NCBI GenBank assembly: GCA_014905825.1
Contig: JACGCN010000001.1
Location: 2,356,001-2,420,000, forward strand
Source of the DNA: Lyophyllum atratum
Lineage: Eukaryota; Basidiomycota; Agaricomycetes; Agaricales; Lyophyllaceae
Length of the DNA: 64,000 bases
Reading direction: 5' to 3'
Shown one piece after another: positions 38,071-50,607 of the stretch. The notes under the pieces were generated by a model. That model was not told the DNA's origin. It was given only the letters and a program-made list of their open reading frames with translations, and did no database searches. Position 1 is the first letter of the stretch. Every line of letters begins with the position of its first letter. Made by a program: the position numbers and the translations under genes.

Positions 38071-40202
38071 TCAAGGATCAGGTTGCAGCATTAACTCGGG
38101 GCGAACCTTCCCGTCGAACTCTGCCGGAGTAAGGAAGCCCAATGCCACAGGTCGCCTCTCTTAACGTAATGCCCTCCTTGTGAGCTTTCTTGGCGCATTT
38201 CGCAACATCTATAGGCCCATTATCAGCACGGATCCCAGCCGGGGGAATCAATTACTGACTGTCATAGCCCAAATGGCTGTTGAGGATGGTCGCCAGCATA
38301 AGCGACTCGTTCAACAATTTGTTGATGCGCTTTTCGTTGGCTTGGATGCCAACAACGCAGTTCTTGGTGAACGAACGAGCCCCTATACGACAATCAGTAT
38401 ATCGTTAGTGAACACGACGCAGCACACACCATCTTCCAGCAAACGGATGCTTCGGAGAACGTTCTGCGCGATGACAGGCTTAAATACATTCAGCTATCAA
38501 GAAATATTAGTATTGACAAGCCATTTCAAAAAACCTGCCACACTTCGAAATGCCCGCTAGCACCTGCGATGGTGACCGCCGTTTGGTTACCCATGACTTG
38601 CGCCGCGACCATGGTTAGAGCTTCACATTGCGTGGGATTGACTTTGCCGGGCATTATGCTGCTACCGGGCTCGTTCTCGGGCAAACTCAGTTCACCAAAT
38701 CCACACCGAGGCCCAGAGCCGAGGAAACGGATATCGTTGGCGATCTTCATGAAAGAGCATGCAATCACGTTCAATGCGCCATGAGCCTCCACCATCGCAT
38801 CATGCTGCAGCCAGAGCCTCGAACTATAAATATGATGAGCGAATCTGGATGTTTCGATACGAAAATGGGATTATACCTTATTCGGCGCAGTCCTTGAATT
38901 CGAGGCCGGTTAGTTTGGAAATCTCAGTAGCAATGCTAACATCAAATCCTTTCCGGGTGTTCAAACCCTGGATTCCACTGTCAGCACACTTTGACGAGAC
39001 TTGAAACAGGAAACGGATAAATTTACCGTCCCAACGGCAGTTCCTCCCTGAGCAAGTAACCGCAGGCGGGGAAGAACGTCGTGAATCCGATCGATACCAT
39101 TAGATACTTGTTGTACATATCCGCTAAATTCTTGTCCAAGGGTAAGTGGGGTAGCGTCCTAGACAAAACCAAGTCAACATCATTGGACCTATCAAGCATT
39201 ATGTAGTCCTGACCTGTAAATGAGTGCGTCCAATCTTGATAATGTGATCAAACTCCTTGGATTTGGCTTCCAATGCGTCACGGAGCTCCGTAAGTGCAGG
39301 AAGGAGAGAATTGTGGAGTTCCGTGACAGTGGCGACATGCATTACAGTCGGGAAGCTATGCAACACCGGTCAGTGGTAAATGATATGGCAATGAAGATAG
39401 CCTACGTGTCGTTGCTACTCTGGCTCATGTTAACATGATCGTTTGGGTGCACTGGCTTCTTCGATCCAAGTTCACCACCCAAAATTTCGATAGCTCGATT
39501 TGAGATAACCTGGCAGGTATTAGTGAAGTGTAAAATACAGCGACAGACAAATTTAATAGGCACTTCATTGGCGTTCATGTTACTCTGAGTTCCACTCCCG
39601 GTCTGGAAGACGACCAAAGGGAAATGGTCCAACAATTTGCCAGAAATAACCTAAATGATGAGGAATTCTCAATCTTCAGCAGGATCCAGAAAAAAAGGTG
39701 TCTCACATCGTCGGCTGCCTGCTGAATTGCTTGACCGACTTTGGGATCAAGGCCATAGGTCACATTAACAATCGATGCGGCCTTCTTGACAACTCCAAAG
39801 GCTTTAATTAGAGGCAGTGGGAGGCGTTCTGTATGTCCACCGATATCGAAATTTTGCAGAGACCTAGTCAATATAGATCAATCACAGTTGAGACCTAGAA
39901 CAGACATAGATCGCACCGCTGAGTCTGGGCACCCCAGTATCGGTCCGCAGGAACCTGGAGTTCGCCAAACGGTGTCCTTTTCGCGTCGGTATTGCTCCTT
40001 CAACTGCGACAAATAAGATCAGCATATGGCCAGATCTTGAGAAACCATGCGTGCCATTTGCGAGGTGGAAAACAGCCGAATGCATGCTTGTGGTTTTGAA
40101 GGACGAGGATATAGGGCCTGCGGACATCACGTGAGCTTATCCATTATTCGAGGCATCCTGGCAGCTGATTCTTACTGTGCGAGAAACACCGAAAGTGGCC
40201 AT
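38071..40202 (-). CDS. FUM1: Fumarate hydratase (class II fumarase), mitochondrial
   Basis: About ten or more exons and about 500 aa. The N-terminus [17 protein letters not shown]...[11 protein letters not shown] is a typical Arg/Ser-rich mitochondrial presequence; mature enzyme begins near [17 protein letters not shown]. Then [70 protein letters not shown] and the signature [15 protein letters not shown], ending KVRPELM. It converts fumarate to malate in the TCA cycle, and in yeasts it is also cytosolic. Two one-base slips occur, at 39971-39972 (between KDT and FGEL) and at 38138-38140 (before FLTPAEFDG). Each is mended by dropping one base. All introns examined are about 50 bp. Confidence 0.92.
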
Positions 40203-40811
40203 CTTTGAGAAAACCAAGGGAGCTGTAGAAATGTCGTTGGCGAGTGTCCACACGTACCGACGTTCAGTGGAAGAAGCTGGGTGACGCGACGAGAGACGGG
40301 TTTCTCCGCCCGAATCTGCCCGACCGCGATGAGTAAATTGTTCTCAAATTAGGTTGGTTGGCAATATACCAGGTACCGCCATGTACGCATTACATTGGAG
40401 CTAGTCCGTCTTCATATCCTCTTTACAGCTGTCCCAGGAGCAAGATATCTGCTTGCCTCAATACGGCTAACTACCTATGCAGCTTGACAGATACAGTGAT
40501 GCTACGTATCTAAATTACGGCATACATACATACACACAACGGGCGTCCGAAATTTGAATGTCTTCCTTCCCAAGTCTCGGCGTCATGCACGAAGGTGACG
40601 CTCATAAATCCTGACCTTCTATCCATCACTCATACCGCATTCCGGCTAGTAAGGAGCTCAACGCTCTTGTGATAAATGATCTTCAGTGTTGATATCATTG
40701 ATCAACGTACCGAGCGGGACCAGAGTCAATATACTAACACGTGCAAACGTCGCGATATATATAGAAACTCAAAGCGTTGAGACTCGAGTCTACCCCCGGC
40801 AAGCGCTCACG
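40203..40811. promoter_or_regulatory. Divergent region between FUM1 and PEX11
   Basis: 609 bp between divergent starts of a TCA-cycle gene and a peroxisome gene. It must hold both promoters. A TATA-like GATATATATAG lies near 40751-40761, about 55 bp before the PEX11 start. Confidence 0.45.
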
Positions 40812-41875
40812 ATGGCCACAGTAGCTTCTCAGGTTATCCTACACCCGCTCGTATCTCAGACCTTAAAGTTTGGCTCCACGACGTTAGGCCGCGATAAGGT
40901 GGGACCATTATCTAGTCTGAAGATTACCAGCTTGACCTCCCGGAAATAGACCTACCGAGCTGTGCAATACTTTGCTCGATTCTACTCTTGGTATCTACTC
41001 AACAAGGGCGATAAACTCGATGCCACACGTTGGAACGCGCTGAAATCACATCTTGCGAATGCCAGAAAATGTGTGTCTCTTGAGCCATTTCAGTTCCGGA
41101 GCCTGACTCTGACGAATGGTCAAAGTGTTACGGTTGGGCAAACCTGTAGAGCATCTCCAAGCCGCCTTGCGTGCGAGCTTTGCTCCCGGACCTGCCGTAG
41201 AGCAAATTCTTACCATTGGCAGACAAGTTGCGTATTTTGGATACCTGAGCTACGATGCTGTGATCTGGGTGAGCAACCTTAGAATCTCGATGTGCAGCGC
41301 GAGCTCAAGGGCGTATCTGAAGGCAAATGCCATTAAATTCTTTAGCCTTGACCCCGAGACTGCAAAAAGGGTGGGCAAGACGACTAACCGTTTCTGGCTA
41401 GCCGGTATTCTGTTCAGTATCGTCCATGGGGTACTCAAAGTGAGCACATTCACCCCTAAACCTAAGCACATGTGACAACTTTGCTAGACCGCGCGACTAA
41501 CAAAGGAAGCCAAGGCTCTCGAGTTGGAAAGTCGTGGGGTGAAAAGGATGTCGGGGAGGAGACACAGCGAGAAACCAGACTGAAGGCAGTGAAAGAGTCA
41601 GTCTTTTTGAGCCCCATAATGAACTGTCGAACTGATCTCGTTTTGTTACATAGTGCCCAGGCTGCTGTTCGCAGTCAGTTGCTTATTGATATTCTGGATG
41701 TTTGGATCCCGGCCACAGGCGCTGGAATCACCAATGTCAACGAAGGAACACTGGGCATTTTCGGGTTAGTTCTTTTTGATACCAGCGATTGTGCGTTTAC
41801 TAAGACTTTTCCAGCTTCATCACCTCAGTGTTAGGCATGAAAGCCCAGTGGGAGGCTGTGAAAGGGAAGCAGTAG
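40812..41875 (+). CDS. PEX11: Peroxisomal membrane protein PEX11
   Basis: Starts MATVASQVILHPLVSQTL and reads through about six exons to TAG at 41873-41875, about 250 aa. Pieces: TYRAVQYFARFYSWYLLNKG, LLRLGKPVEHLQAALRASF, IGRQVAYFGYLSYDAVIWAN, AKRVGKTTNRFWLAGILFS, AQAAVRSQLLIDILDVWIP and GITNVNEGTLGIFGFITSVL. This is the PEX11 pattern of an amphipathic N-terminal helix plus membrane segments; the family elongates and divides peroxisomes. At 41536-41539 (GGGG) the frame needs one more base to pass from ALELESRG into GEKDVGEETQRE. The splice joining AAA T to TG TTA is phase 1 and fits. Confidence 0.88.
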
Positions 41876-42124
41876 AATCTACTACAATCATCTCACTTAC
41901 CAGCAGCAAAATATGGAGTGGTTAAGTGTTTATATATATCAATTGTTGTCCTAAATATTTTATTGCACGAAGTTCAAAGTATCTGCCAGTGTGCGCCTTG
42001 GTTACAATCTATGTAATTCCAATGAGATGATCGTTGCGTTGGCGGGAATTTCAATTTGGTGTCCGAGGATATCGTGTCGCACTACTGTGCGTCCAGCCTT
42101 GTACTTGGGCTAGAAGCGTGGCTC

Positions 42125-42508
42125 TCATCGTGTCGGGTCTTTGGAGGTTCGAAGTTGTTCGTCTTGTTGTTCGTTGCGCAAGCGAAGATACTCTGCGCGG
42201 ACAATCTCCATTGGCTCGGGACCAGTGCTAGCATAGCGTATGAAGCAAGAGCAAAATACGATATATCTATAGAACGTACTATTGGATCATGCAGGTCTGG
42301 ATCTTCTTGAGAGTGTCTTTGCAGGCCCAGGCAACCGATACGGTTCGCCCATTGGCGCAATCCGCGAATTCTGGTAACATGGTCAGTCAGAATACCTGTA
42401 GGCGTGTATATCTGAGTAACCTTTAACGATAGGATCACATTCTCGGAGTGCTCGGGCTTTCGTTGTCTTCAGAAGAGTTTCTTCTTCACGCCGCGAGAGG
42501 GCATTCAT
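42125..42508 (-). CDS. CMC1: Twin CX9C mitochondrial copper-handling protein CMC1
   Basis: The three exons are 42421-42508, 42280-42370 and 42125-42227 (93 aa). The body contains CDPIVKEFADC and CKDTLKKIQTC, two exact C-x9-C motifs separated as in CMC1/CMC family proteins. These are imported into the intermembrane space by the Mia40 pathway and help cytochrome c oxidase assembly. The start MNALSRREEETLLKTTKA and the C-terminal helix (MEIVRAEYLRLRNEQQDEQ) also fit. It is head to head with lipoyl synthase across 164 bp. No lesions. Confidence 0.88.
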
Positions 42509-42672
42509 CTGACAACAGAAAGACACCTGTCAGTTCACCAGGCTCGACAAAAGATAGTCGTTTGTGGTTATTGACTTCACTTGCTATTGGCACGGATCAA
42601 GACAACAGCAACAAACCCATCCACTAGCAGGTTCCGTCTCCTTTCCAGTTTGACAACTGTTTTTGTGAAATC
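42509..42672. promoter_or_regulatory. Bidirectional promoter of CMC1 and LIP5
   Basis: 164 bp separate the start codons of two nuclear genes for mitochondrial proteins, so joint control is likely. No specific motif is claimed. Confidence 0.5.
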
Positions 42673-44138
42673 ATGTCTGCCGCTCTTCGCTCTACTCGTC
42701 TGCGCACGGCTGTAAGCCATACCCGGTGCCTTGCTACTGCTTCAGGACCTTCGATACCTCAGGCGTCATTCAGGGAATCATTAGCTAAAGGGCCCTCATT
42801 CGATGATTTTGTTTCGGGCAAGGAACATGAACGAATCGTTCTTGGAAATACCAAAGGGTGAGGAATGGGACGTATAATTCTAAGGCCATTCTAAGACTTT
42901 CCATTGTAGACCACGCCTTCCCTCCTATCTCAAAACTAGCATTCCGTCCGGCGCTTCGTTCAACAAAATTAAGCAAGACCTCCGGGGGCTCAAACTTAAT
43001 ACTGTGTGTGAAGAAGCTCGGTGCCCAAATATTGGGGACTGTTGGGGTGGAAAGAAGGGCGCAACTGAGGCAGAGGGACGTGGTAGCGCAACTGCGACGA
43101 TCATGGTATGGATCAGCATAACATGTGACCTTGTCTGCTGACCTCGTTATTTCTTAGTTAATGGGCGATACATGCACCCGTGGTTGTAGATTCTGCTCTG
43201 TGAAAACTTCCAGAGCACCACCACCACTTGATCCGCACGAACCAGAAAATACAGCTGAAGCGATAAGCCGCTGGGGTTTGGGTTATATCGTATTGACGAG
43301 TGTCGACCGCGATGGTGCGCTAGTATACTGCTTCGCTTCGATTTCTGTATTGACCTGTCTCAAGATCTTGCTGATGGAGGTGCTCATCACTTCGCGGAGA
43401 CGATACGAAAGATTAAGCAAAAGTAAGTGACGTCTGCATGAAGAGCCCAGCAAACATCTAATTATCGATTTGGCAGAGCTCCTCACATACTTGTGGAAGC
43501 ACTAACAGGTGATTTCGCGGGCTCATTAGAGCATGTCTCCCTTGTGGCGAAATCTGGTTTAGATGTATACGCTCACAATATCGAAACTGTGGAAGAACTC
43601 ACGCCTTTCGTTCGCGATCGTCGAGCAACTTTCCGACAGAGTCTCAAAGTACTTGAGCATGCAAAGAAACAGGGCGTTCGTATAACCAAGACGAGTATAA
43701 TGCTTGGGTAGGTGAAACTAATGAGCAAGTGATGGCGGCTCTCAAAGGTGCGCCGTTCCCACTTACGGCCTTCCACTTCGTGAACTCTCCGGACAGAGCT
43801 TCGCAAAATTGACGTCGATGTTGTGACATTCGGTCAGTACATGAGACCGACGAAGCGACATATGAAGGTCGATCGCTATGTGGACCCCTCTGAGTTTGAT
43901 ACATGGAAACAAGTCGCAGAAGATCTTGGATTCCTGTACGTAGCCAGTGGGCCTCTTGTGCGGAGCAGCTACAAGGTATTATGGAACTCATCAGTTGTTT
44001 TATCCATTCACTAATTGGTTGCAAATCTAGGCCGGCGAGTTCTACATAGAAAATGTCCTGAGGGGGAAGGCGAGCGAGCGGAAAGGCGAGACTCTCCTTC
44101 GTCAAGAACATACTTCACAAGATCCTGAAAACAACTAA
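42673..44138 (+). CDS. LIP5: Lipoyl synthase, mitochondrial
   Basis: The seven exons are 42673-42857, 42910-43105, 43158-43314, 43365-43422, 43477-43747, 43797-43975 and 44031-44138 (about 384 aa). The presequence [18 protein letters not shown] is mitochondrial in style. Both iron-sulphur motifs are present: [12 protein letters not shown] (auxiliary cluster) and CTRGCRFC (radical-SAM cluster). [27 protein letters not shown] and [14 protein letters not shown] follow. The enzyme inserts sulphur into octanoyl groups to make lipoate, used by the E2 subunit encoded about 7 kb away. At 43706-43708 the run GGG needs one more G to continue IMLG into [13 protein letters not shown]; as given, a TAG follows. 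Confidence 0.92.
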
Positions 44139-44679
44139 TTAGCTCATACGGAGACATCCATGAGGATTACTTACTATACTTTACTTGTTACATCCTATAA
44201 ATTAAAACATACGTACCTCCGTATCTCGTGCTATCATCCCGTACAAGTGACAGCAGGCGCACATAAACAGAAGGCCATTCAAATTACCTCTCAAAAAGCC
44301 AATGAAGACAGGAGGTTACTATCTATGGGCGAGCGCCACGATGTTATACGGTCTGCAGACGCACACAGGGGTGTTAAATGTTTAGTCAAATTCGACCTCG
44401 CTTTGACGAAGACAAAGTCGAGTGTTTTGAGCGGGTCAAGTCATGCCCAAGTTTAACGTTTAACATTGAGTGACGCTGTTGGCAAACCCCTTTCTCCTGC
44501 AAGAAATAGGCAGTTACGAAAACTACTCATGTGTCCTCTGAAATTCACAAGTGCCAATCTTGAGAGTCTACGGAAACTACCGGTCGGAGAGCGAAATATC
44601 AGGGATCGAAAACCTTGTTTTGCACTCATCAACAGAAAAGTCCTCATCGTTGTTCGCCGTCTGCAACCCCCATACCAAT
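44139..44679. promoter_or_regulatory. Upstream region of RPS28, no gene seen
   Basis: 540 bp between the lipoyl synthase stop and the RPS28 start. It is A/T-rich at 44160-44220. Short frames lack splice or homology support. Confidence 0.4.
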
Positions 44680-45035
44680 ATGGTGAGCCCAGATTTTACA
44701 TGCTAGCGGAACGCCCTAACGTATGCTATAGGACTCTTCAAAAACCGCCGTCAAACTCGCAAAAGTCATCAAGGTCAATATAACGCATCACTTACAATCT
44801 TAAGCTCACCTTTTGTCCAGGTCCTGGGACGTACGGGATCTCGTGGAGGTGTCACTCAAGTCCGCGTTGAATTCATGGATGATACCTCACGGACAATCAT
44901 CCGTAATGTGAAAGGACCTGTGCGGGAGGAAGACATCCTTGCTCTCCTGGAGAGTGAGCGCGAAGCACGGTATGTTGTGGGGTCTTTTCGGTGCATCTCA
45001 TAGACTAAACCGCCATCCCCAGCCGTCTCCGTTAA
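44680..45035 (+). CDS. RPS28: Ribosomal protein eS28
   Basis: The four exons are 44680-44682, 44732-44773, 44821-44969 and 45023-45035 (68 aa). As in RPL22, the first coding exon is only ATG. The protein reads [51 protein letters not shown] and ESEREARRLR, essentially the universal eS28 sequence of the small subunit. The last exon carries only the final R-L-R codons and TAA. The conserved sequence and matching phases make this call secure despite its size. Confidence 0.96.
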
Positions 45036-45269
45036 AATTCACTGTCGATGCTGTTATCTGCTACATTTCATCGATATTCCTGTTGTACACTATCGCACAC
45101 CATACGCTCAGTGACAGGGATACGTGCTTCTATGAGATAATTTTTCCTTTCGTCCTAAAGGTATATGCCATCTGATATACGTACGCTTCGATGTGGAGAT
45201 GGCCGAGATTAGGGAGTTTCGGTCAACTCCCCGATTTTTTCAGTCATCTACTGATAGTTGCCAACCACC

Positions 45270-46368
45270 ATGAGTCCTAATGCTGCCTACGTGACATTGC
45301 TCACAAAAACATCTTATCTCGCTGGTACTCTTGTACTCGACTATGGCCTGCGGACTGTCAATTCTAAGTATCCTCTCGTTGTAATGGTCACCCTGTCATT
45401 GCCCACGGATGCACGAGACGTCCTTCGAAAACGTGGAATCCCGATACGAGAGGTTGACACACTCCAGCCCCAAGAGGGGGTGCATAGTTTGGCTGTCCAC
45501 GATGCTAGGTTCGCAGATACATGGACAAAATTGAGGTGCTTACTACATCTCTCCTATATGGATATGAACAAAACTCATCGTCTTTAGAGGATTTGGATTA
45601 AGCGAATTCGGCGTGAGTAGCAAGCTTCGATCGTTGCTCAATAATCAGTCGCAATTAATCGATGTTCAGCGTGTCGTCCTCCTAGATTGCGACATGATTG
45701 TAACGAGGAATATGGACGAGTTAATGGACCTAGAACTTGCCGAAGATCAGATTGCCGCTGTGCATGTTTGCGCCTGCAATCCGCGCCGTCTGGAGCACTA
45801 CCCTGCCGATTGGTGAGTTCATGTGTTCCCCAGAAACAGCAACGCTTAACATCAGCGTAGGATACCCGCAAATTGTGCACATACCGCAGTCAGACATCCA
45901 AGGGCGCTGCCACCGGTGGCCACCGATAGTACCCCAAGACCGTATGGTCAGCTCAATTCAGGAACTGTCGTCCTCAACCCTTCAGAACAACTTGCAAAAG
46001 CGATCGTTGACTTCCTTTTGACCTCTGACGAGATAGCTGAATTTTCATTCCCGGATCAGGATCTTCTCACAGCATTCTTCAAAGGAAAATGGAAACCAAT
46101 CCCGTGGTATTATAATGCGCTCAGGACACTGCGTTACGTTCACCCCGACGAATGGAGCGACGACGAAGTACGGTGTCTTCATTACATCCTTCCCGACAAA
46201 CCTTGGCAATCAAGGATTACACCCTCCGAGTCCGAGGCTCAGCTTGGGGAAATGAATCGATGGTGGTGGGGACAATTCGATAAGTTGGGTGAGGAGGTGC
46301 AGAGTGCGGATCCACAGGGGTGGCAGCTATTGCTATCAAATGTCGATTATGTTCGAGTTGCCGCCTAG
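45270..46368 (+). CDS. Family 8 glycosyltransferase, glycogenin/galactinol-synthase-like
   Basis: The four exons are 45270-45535, 45588-45612, 45670-45812 and 45861-46368 (313 aa). Landmarks: AYVTLLTKTSYLAGTLVLDY at the N-terminus, the metal-binding DxD in VVLLDCDMIVTRNMDELMDL, NSGTVVLNPSEQL, FPDQDLLTAFFKGKW and HYILPDKPW. This is the GT8 fold, which transfers a sugar from UDP-sugar. Length and sequence resemble the fungal cytosolic group without a membrane anchor. The acceptor is unknown, so glycogen priming is only one possibility. Frames are intact. Its stop is 40 bp from the KAE1 stop on the other strand. Confidence 0.85.
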
Positions 46369-46408
46369 ATACCACAACCATGAGAACCATTGATGGATAC
46401 TAGCTTTA

Positions 46409-47868
46409 TTATGCACGCCAAGAGACGTGAACTTGATCTGTACGGAATCTGTAGCGATGATGAGTTTTGACTGGGGCAAGTTGACTCCAGTTTACCTCTG
46501 TGTGCAAGTGCTCTTCGCCAAGGGCGTTGTCTGCCCCATGCGGAAGCTAAGAAGTCCTGCTTGAGCGATCATTATCCCATTGTCGATGCAAAACCTGACA
46601 ATGAACAATGAGTATAAGCCTTCCAGAATTACACGGTGCCCAGCACCTTTCGTCCGTTGCAAAGACTTGTCCACCTCGTTCCTTGGCCATTGTCCCCATC
46701 ATTTCTTGCAAGCGTTCATTACCTTGGGCGTACAGTTCGTGAGCCCGGCCTGTGTCACTAAAGCATCACTCACATCCAACACCACCAACGATGAGCACCT
46801 CTTTGCTGCCAATATGAGCCATTGCGCGTTCAGTGATCTCTACAAGCATAGCGAAGACCGTTTCTTGAAGAGAAAAACAGAGGTCAGCGGGGGTGATAAT
46901 ATCTTCACCATCCGTGGCTGTAGCTGTCCCGTCCCGACGGAAACGTTTGTCAGTCGTATAGGCCTCTATCGACGTCAGGATCCCTGAAAGGCTGACATCC
47001 ATGCCCTTAGTGGCGTACGGAAGAGGTAATAGCCGTTTTCCCCTGTCCGAGATATAAGTCAGGAAAGGTCTCGTTTGTTCGACAATCATGCGTACTTTTT
47101 TGCCTCTTGCTCTATATTATATCCTGGGCTTGGATCGTTGCTTAGATCTATCACCCTAGCAAAGCGATCCAGGCAGTTTCCGACCGCGATATCCAATGTC
47201 TCCCCGAATATTCTATAGCACTGTCGGGAATACGCGATAACTTGCGTGTTGCCTCCCGAAACATAAAGAACAACGGATTCTGGGCTCCAGTGATCTCCCT
47301 CCCCATTTCAATGTCTAACAGAAGACATGAGAATCAAGCAATAGGTCACGCCGAGAGAAATAGGTACGCACGGCCGACACAGTGATTGACCCCAACGAGT
47401 GGCTTATCAAACATAAGAGCCAGTGTTCGAGCGACAAGAGCAACGGACTGCAAGGGTGCACCCATACCAGGGCCTAGTACATTGTTCATGGATCCGGTCC
47501 CAGTTAAGGCAGAAGGATATACCTTTCGTATAGCAGATGCAGTCCAAGTCATGAATCGATAAGCCCAGATTGAACAAGGCATTGTTCAATTATCTTCAAA
47601 GCCCATTCACGGTGATGCAAAGCCGTATCTCGTGGCTGAAAACCTTCTCCGGGAGGTGTGATATATGTATGCCTGATGTTCGATAATACTGATGTCGATT
47701 GATCCTCAGCGTGTTTGATAATGCCCGCACCAAACTTGTTAGCAGATCCTCTAGTCCAAGAGCGAGATAAGGCCTCTCTGTTAGATTAAATTAATCAAGC
47801 TGATAGTTGATACTCGTTGGGTATTGACCTGGAACAGTGAGTGGTGCCTTGCGATTTCGTCCAGGCAT
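46409..47868 (-). CDS. KAE1: tRNA N6-threonylcarbamoyladenosine synthase subunit KAE1
   Basis: Runs from ATG at 47868 ([13 protein letters not shown]) to TAA at 46409, about 350 aa in at least seven exons. Family marks: [51 protein letters not shown], the metal site [92 protein letters not shown] and a final [10 protein letters not shown]. It forms t6A37 on ANN-decoding tRNAs within the KEOPS complex. Three one-base slips interrupt the frame: short by one at 47748-47749 (LEGSANK) and near 47274 ([10 protein letters not shown]), and long by one at 47564-47566 (SGLSIHD). Confidence 0.9.
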
Positions 47869-48112
47869 TGCGGAGAGTCGTGGCCGGAGTTGATTACTTC
47901 GGACTCGGAATGTGATAAGTCAGATCTAATCTAATCTAAGTTAGAGTACCTCAGTACACGACAGACTATAAACTCAAGCATGTTCCATTAGCAGACGAAA
48001 AAAGCGAATAGTACAGCTGGTTGCGAGTACCACAAGTACTCTTGCACCATAAAAATTATAAGATAATAATCAAAGAAAAACGATATACTCGGGAAACGAA
48101 GACAATATGATA

Positions 48113-50607
48113 CTAGGGAGAGATGCTTGACTCATGACGAGGCTCGTTGAAGAGAGACCGTCTCGTTACCCTGGGCCGTACTTGGCGATCTTCATGATCA
48201 TCTCGTCTTCGCTTCCCTGCAGCGCGAGATGAGCGGGATGGCGTTGAGTGAAGACGAGGAGGAGTGAGTTGAGCAGCCACTAAGGCGGCATAGAGGGTTT
48301 CATCAAAATCAGTGCACTGTAACCGCACACATGGCACAGAAAGTTCTCCCCTGCCGTATGCTGCCAGTATTTCGTCTACGGAGCGGGGATCCTTGTTTTT
48401 ATCCTTGGATGTGCTAGCATAACCGTACTGGACCTATGAAGTATTGAATGCTTGGCTGATCCTCACCAAAAACGCTGACGTACCTCCTTCGAAAGGGTGG
48501 CTCCACTCTTCGATATTCAGGGCAGTTACACGTACTGCGGTGTAAACACCAAGATATCGATACTCTTTCGGACGGCTGCTTGTCTGTGAATGTCCGACGA
48601 AGACATTAAGGCCAGCTTGGGGTTCTTGAAATGTGTTCCGGTCTTGGCCAAGCCCTACGAACATATAACCATGTTGCCCTGGTGAGGTAGGGCACCATGG
48701 ATTGAGTTCTAGTGCAGGACATAGATATGTCGAGATAGTTCCGCCTTCTGGCTAATTCGGTTCGACTCTGCGTAACCCTGAAGAACTGATTATAATCGAC
48801 TTGGCAACGAATGGTAGAATCGTCACACACCTGACTATCAGACATTGAATGCTACCCCCGAGAGCACTAGCTAGCATCCCTCGTCGAAAGCGACAATCCT
48901 CGCGATCAATATCAGGGATATAGTGGACCAACTCTGCTAAGCTCCGTTGGCGTGCGTCGGGAATGGATGTCAGTGCGGGGAATGATGAAGCAGCTTGGAC
49001 AGTTGATTGCTCCGCTGCAGCCTTACTGGCAGAAGCCGTGTTCAGATGGACCGGAGGACTCGGAGGTTGAATGAATATACGGGAACCCATTCTCCGGTAA
49101 GTAGAGACACCATATTTCAAATTCAAGTCCGTAGCAACAACTTCCTCTTTAGTAGAAGCTGTTAGGACGGGCGCGTGGAGGATGTTGGGGAGGATGAGCG
49201 AGGGTTGGATCTTTAAGCTATATATAATGCAAAATGTGGGCAACAGATTGCTTTGCTAGGTGATGGATACTCACCTTTTCATTCAGTTTTGTGAAATTGT
49301 CTAGCAGCGCCTTGTTAGTCTCATTAGACTTGGATAGTTTCTCGCGCATCGACAGTATCTCGTCTTGTAAAGCAGAGATATGCTGTTTCTCAACAGTTGC
49401 AGCTGCTGTCAAAACCTGGATCTGTGAACCGAATCTCTTGTTAGGATGTCTCATTCACAGTTTTGACGACTTACCTCCTGTGATCGCAACGCAACCTCAG
49501 CGTCGGCTGTGTTGCATCGGGATTCTAACTTTACAGAAGGATATGGGTGAGCACTAGTAAACACTACCATGACCGATCGGGAGGATGGATGTACCTCGTT
49601 TCTGCGCTTTATTTCGTTATTTAATTGTTGCGTTTGAGCTATGAATTCCGCCTTCAGGCCCTGATTTTGATTTCTGAGGTCCTGTAAGACCGTAAGCTAA
49701 GACAATCACGTTATCAAAAACAAAATAAAAAAGCTCGAAAGGGCAGAGGTCTACCTGCTCTTTAAGGGCATCATATTCTGAGCGAGAACGTGTAAGCTCC
49801 AATCCAATGCGGATGTTCTCCTTGGTTAATAGACAATTGTGCTCCTCCGTAGCCTCTTTATCTCGCTGGAGAGCCTTGAGTTCAGTGTTCAGGCTTCGGA
49901 TTTGCTCGCTTGACTTCGACAACTATATTTTTATCAGCGACAATACACGACCTTCGAAAGAACTCACCAGTTCTTTAAGCTTCATATATTCATGCCTGGC
50001 TTTTTCCAGCCCGTGCTCAGCCTCGCGAATGTTGTCGACTGTGTTGTCATCAGGCCTGTGGCTGCCCACCGAAGATGCCTGGGATTGCGAACGGCGAAAA
50101 GCCTCTGTTTCCTTCAGTAATGCACATGAACGATCGCGGTATTCTTTACACTGCCAAAGAAATTTAAAACGCGTGTTCTGGCCTCAATTGAACGTAGACA
50201 CCTGCCTCTTCCTTCAAATGATTATGTTCCCTCAATAACTCCTCTTCCCGGCTTTGAAGCGCGTGTAATTTCTCTTGATGACGGTCAGCCTATAGTAGGG
50301 GACAATTGAGGACTGCATCCACGCGTTGAGCCACAAATTTAGCATAGCTCACCTCTGCTTGTGCCTTTTTGAGATCCTTCTTCAACGATACAACAGTGTC
50401 GCAAGCGTCGGACCACCTCTTCAATACAGATGCCCAGAATGTCTCATCCATGTCAGGTAGTGGCCCTGGAAAACCCTCCATTGAAAGACGTTGAGAGGGC
50501 AATACTTGTAGCACGTAGTCAGGTTTCGTCGTCTCGATATAACGGAAGCAATAACGTTCATATTCAGCCTCAGGCACATATTTTCCACGTGGAACCTGGC
50601 ACGTCAT
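48113..50607 (-). CDS. Coiled-coil protein with C-terminal DUF6697 domain
   Basis: From ATG at 50607 (MTCQVPRGKYVPEAEYERY) to a stop at 48113, about ten exons. The first 400 or so residues form long coiled coils (LKKDLKKAQAE, ALQSREEELLREHNHLKEEA, LKALQRDKEATEEHNCLL, LQDEILSMREKLSKSNE). A Pro/Ser linker follows, then a globular end with LNPWCPTSPGQHGYMFVGLG, YRYLGVYTAVRVTALNIEEW, DPRSVDEILAAYGRGEL and VPCVRLQCTDFDETLYAAL, which I recognise as the agaricomycete DUF6697 fold of unknown function. A basic tail (AAGKRRRDDHEDRQVRPRV) ends it. Two slips: long by one at 50201-50202 beside a donor and at 48495-48497 (WSHLSKE). Internal exon limits around 48760-48830 are uncertain. Confidence 0.7.

Noticed and set aside
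37698..38132. Plus-strand 144-codon frame between INO80 and fumarase
   Set aside because: Its 3' part is antisense to the fumarase last exon and its 5' part looks like promoter sequence.
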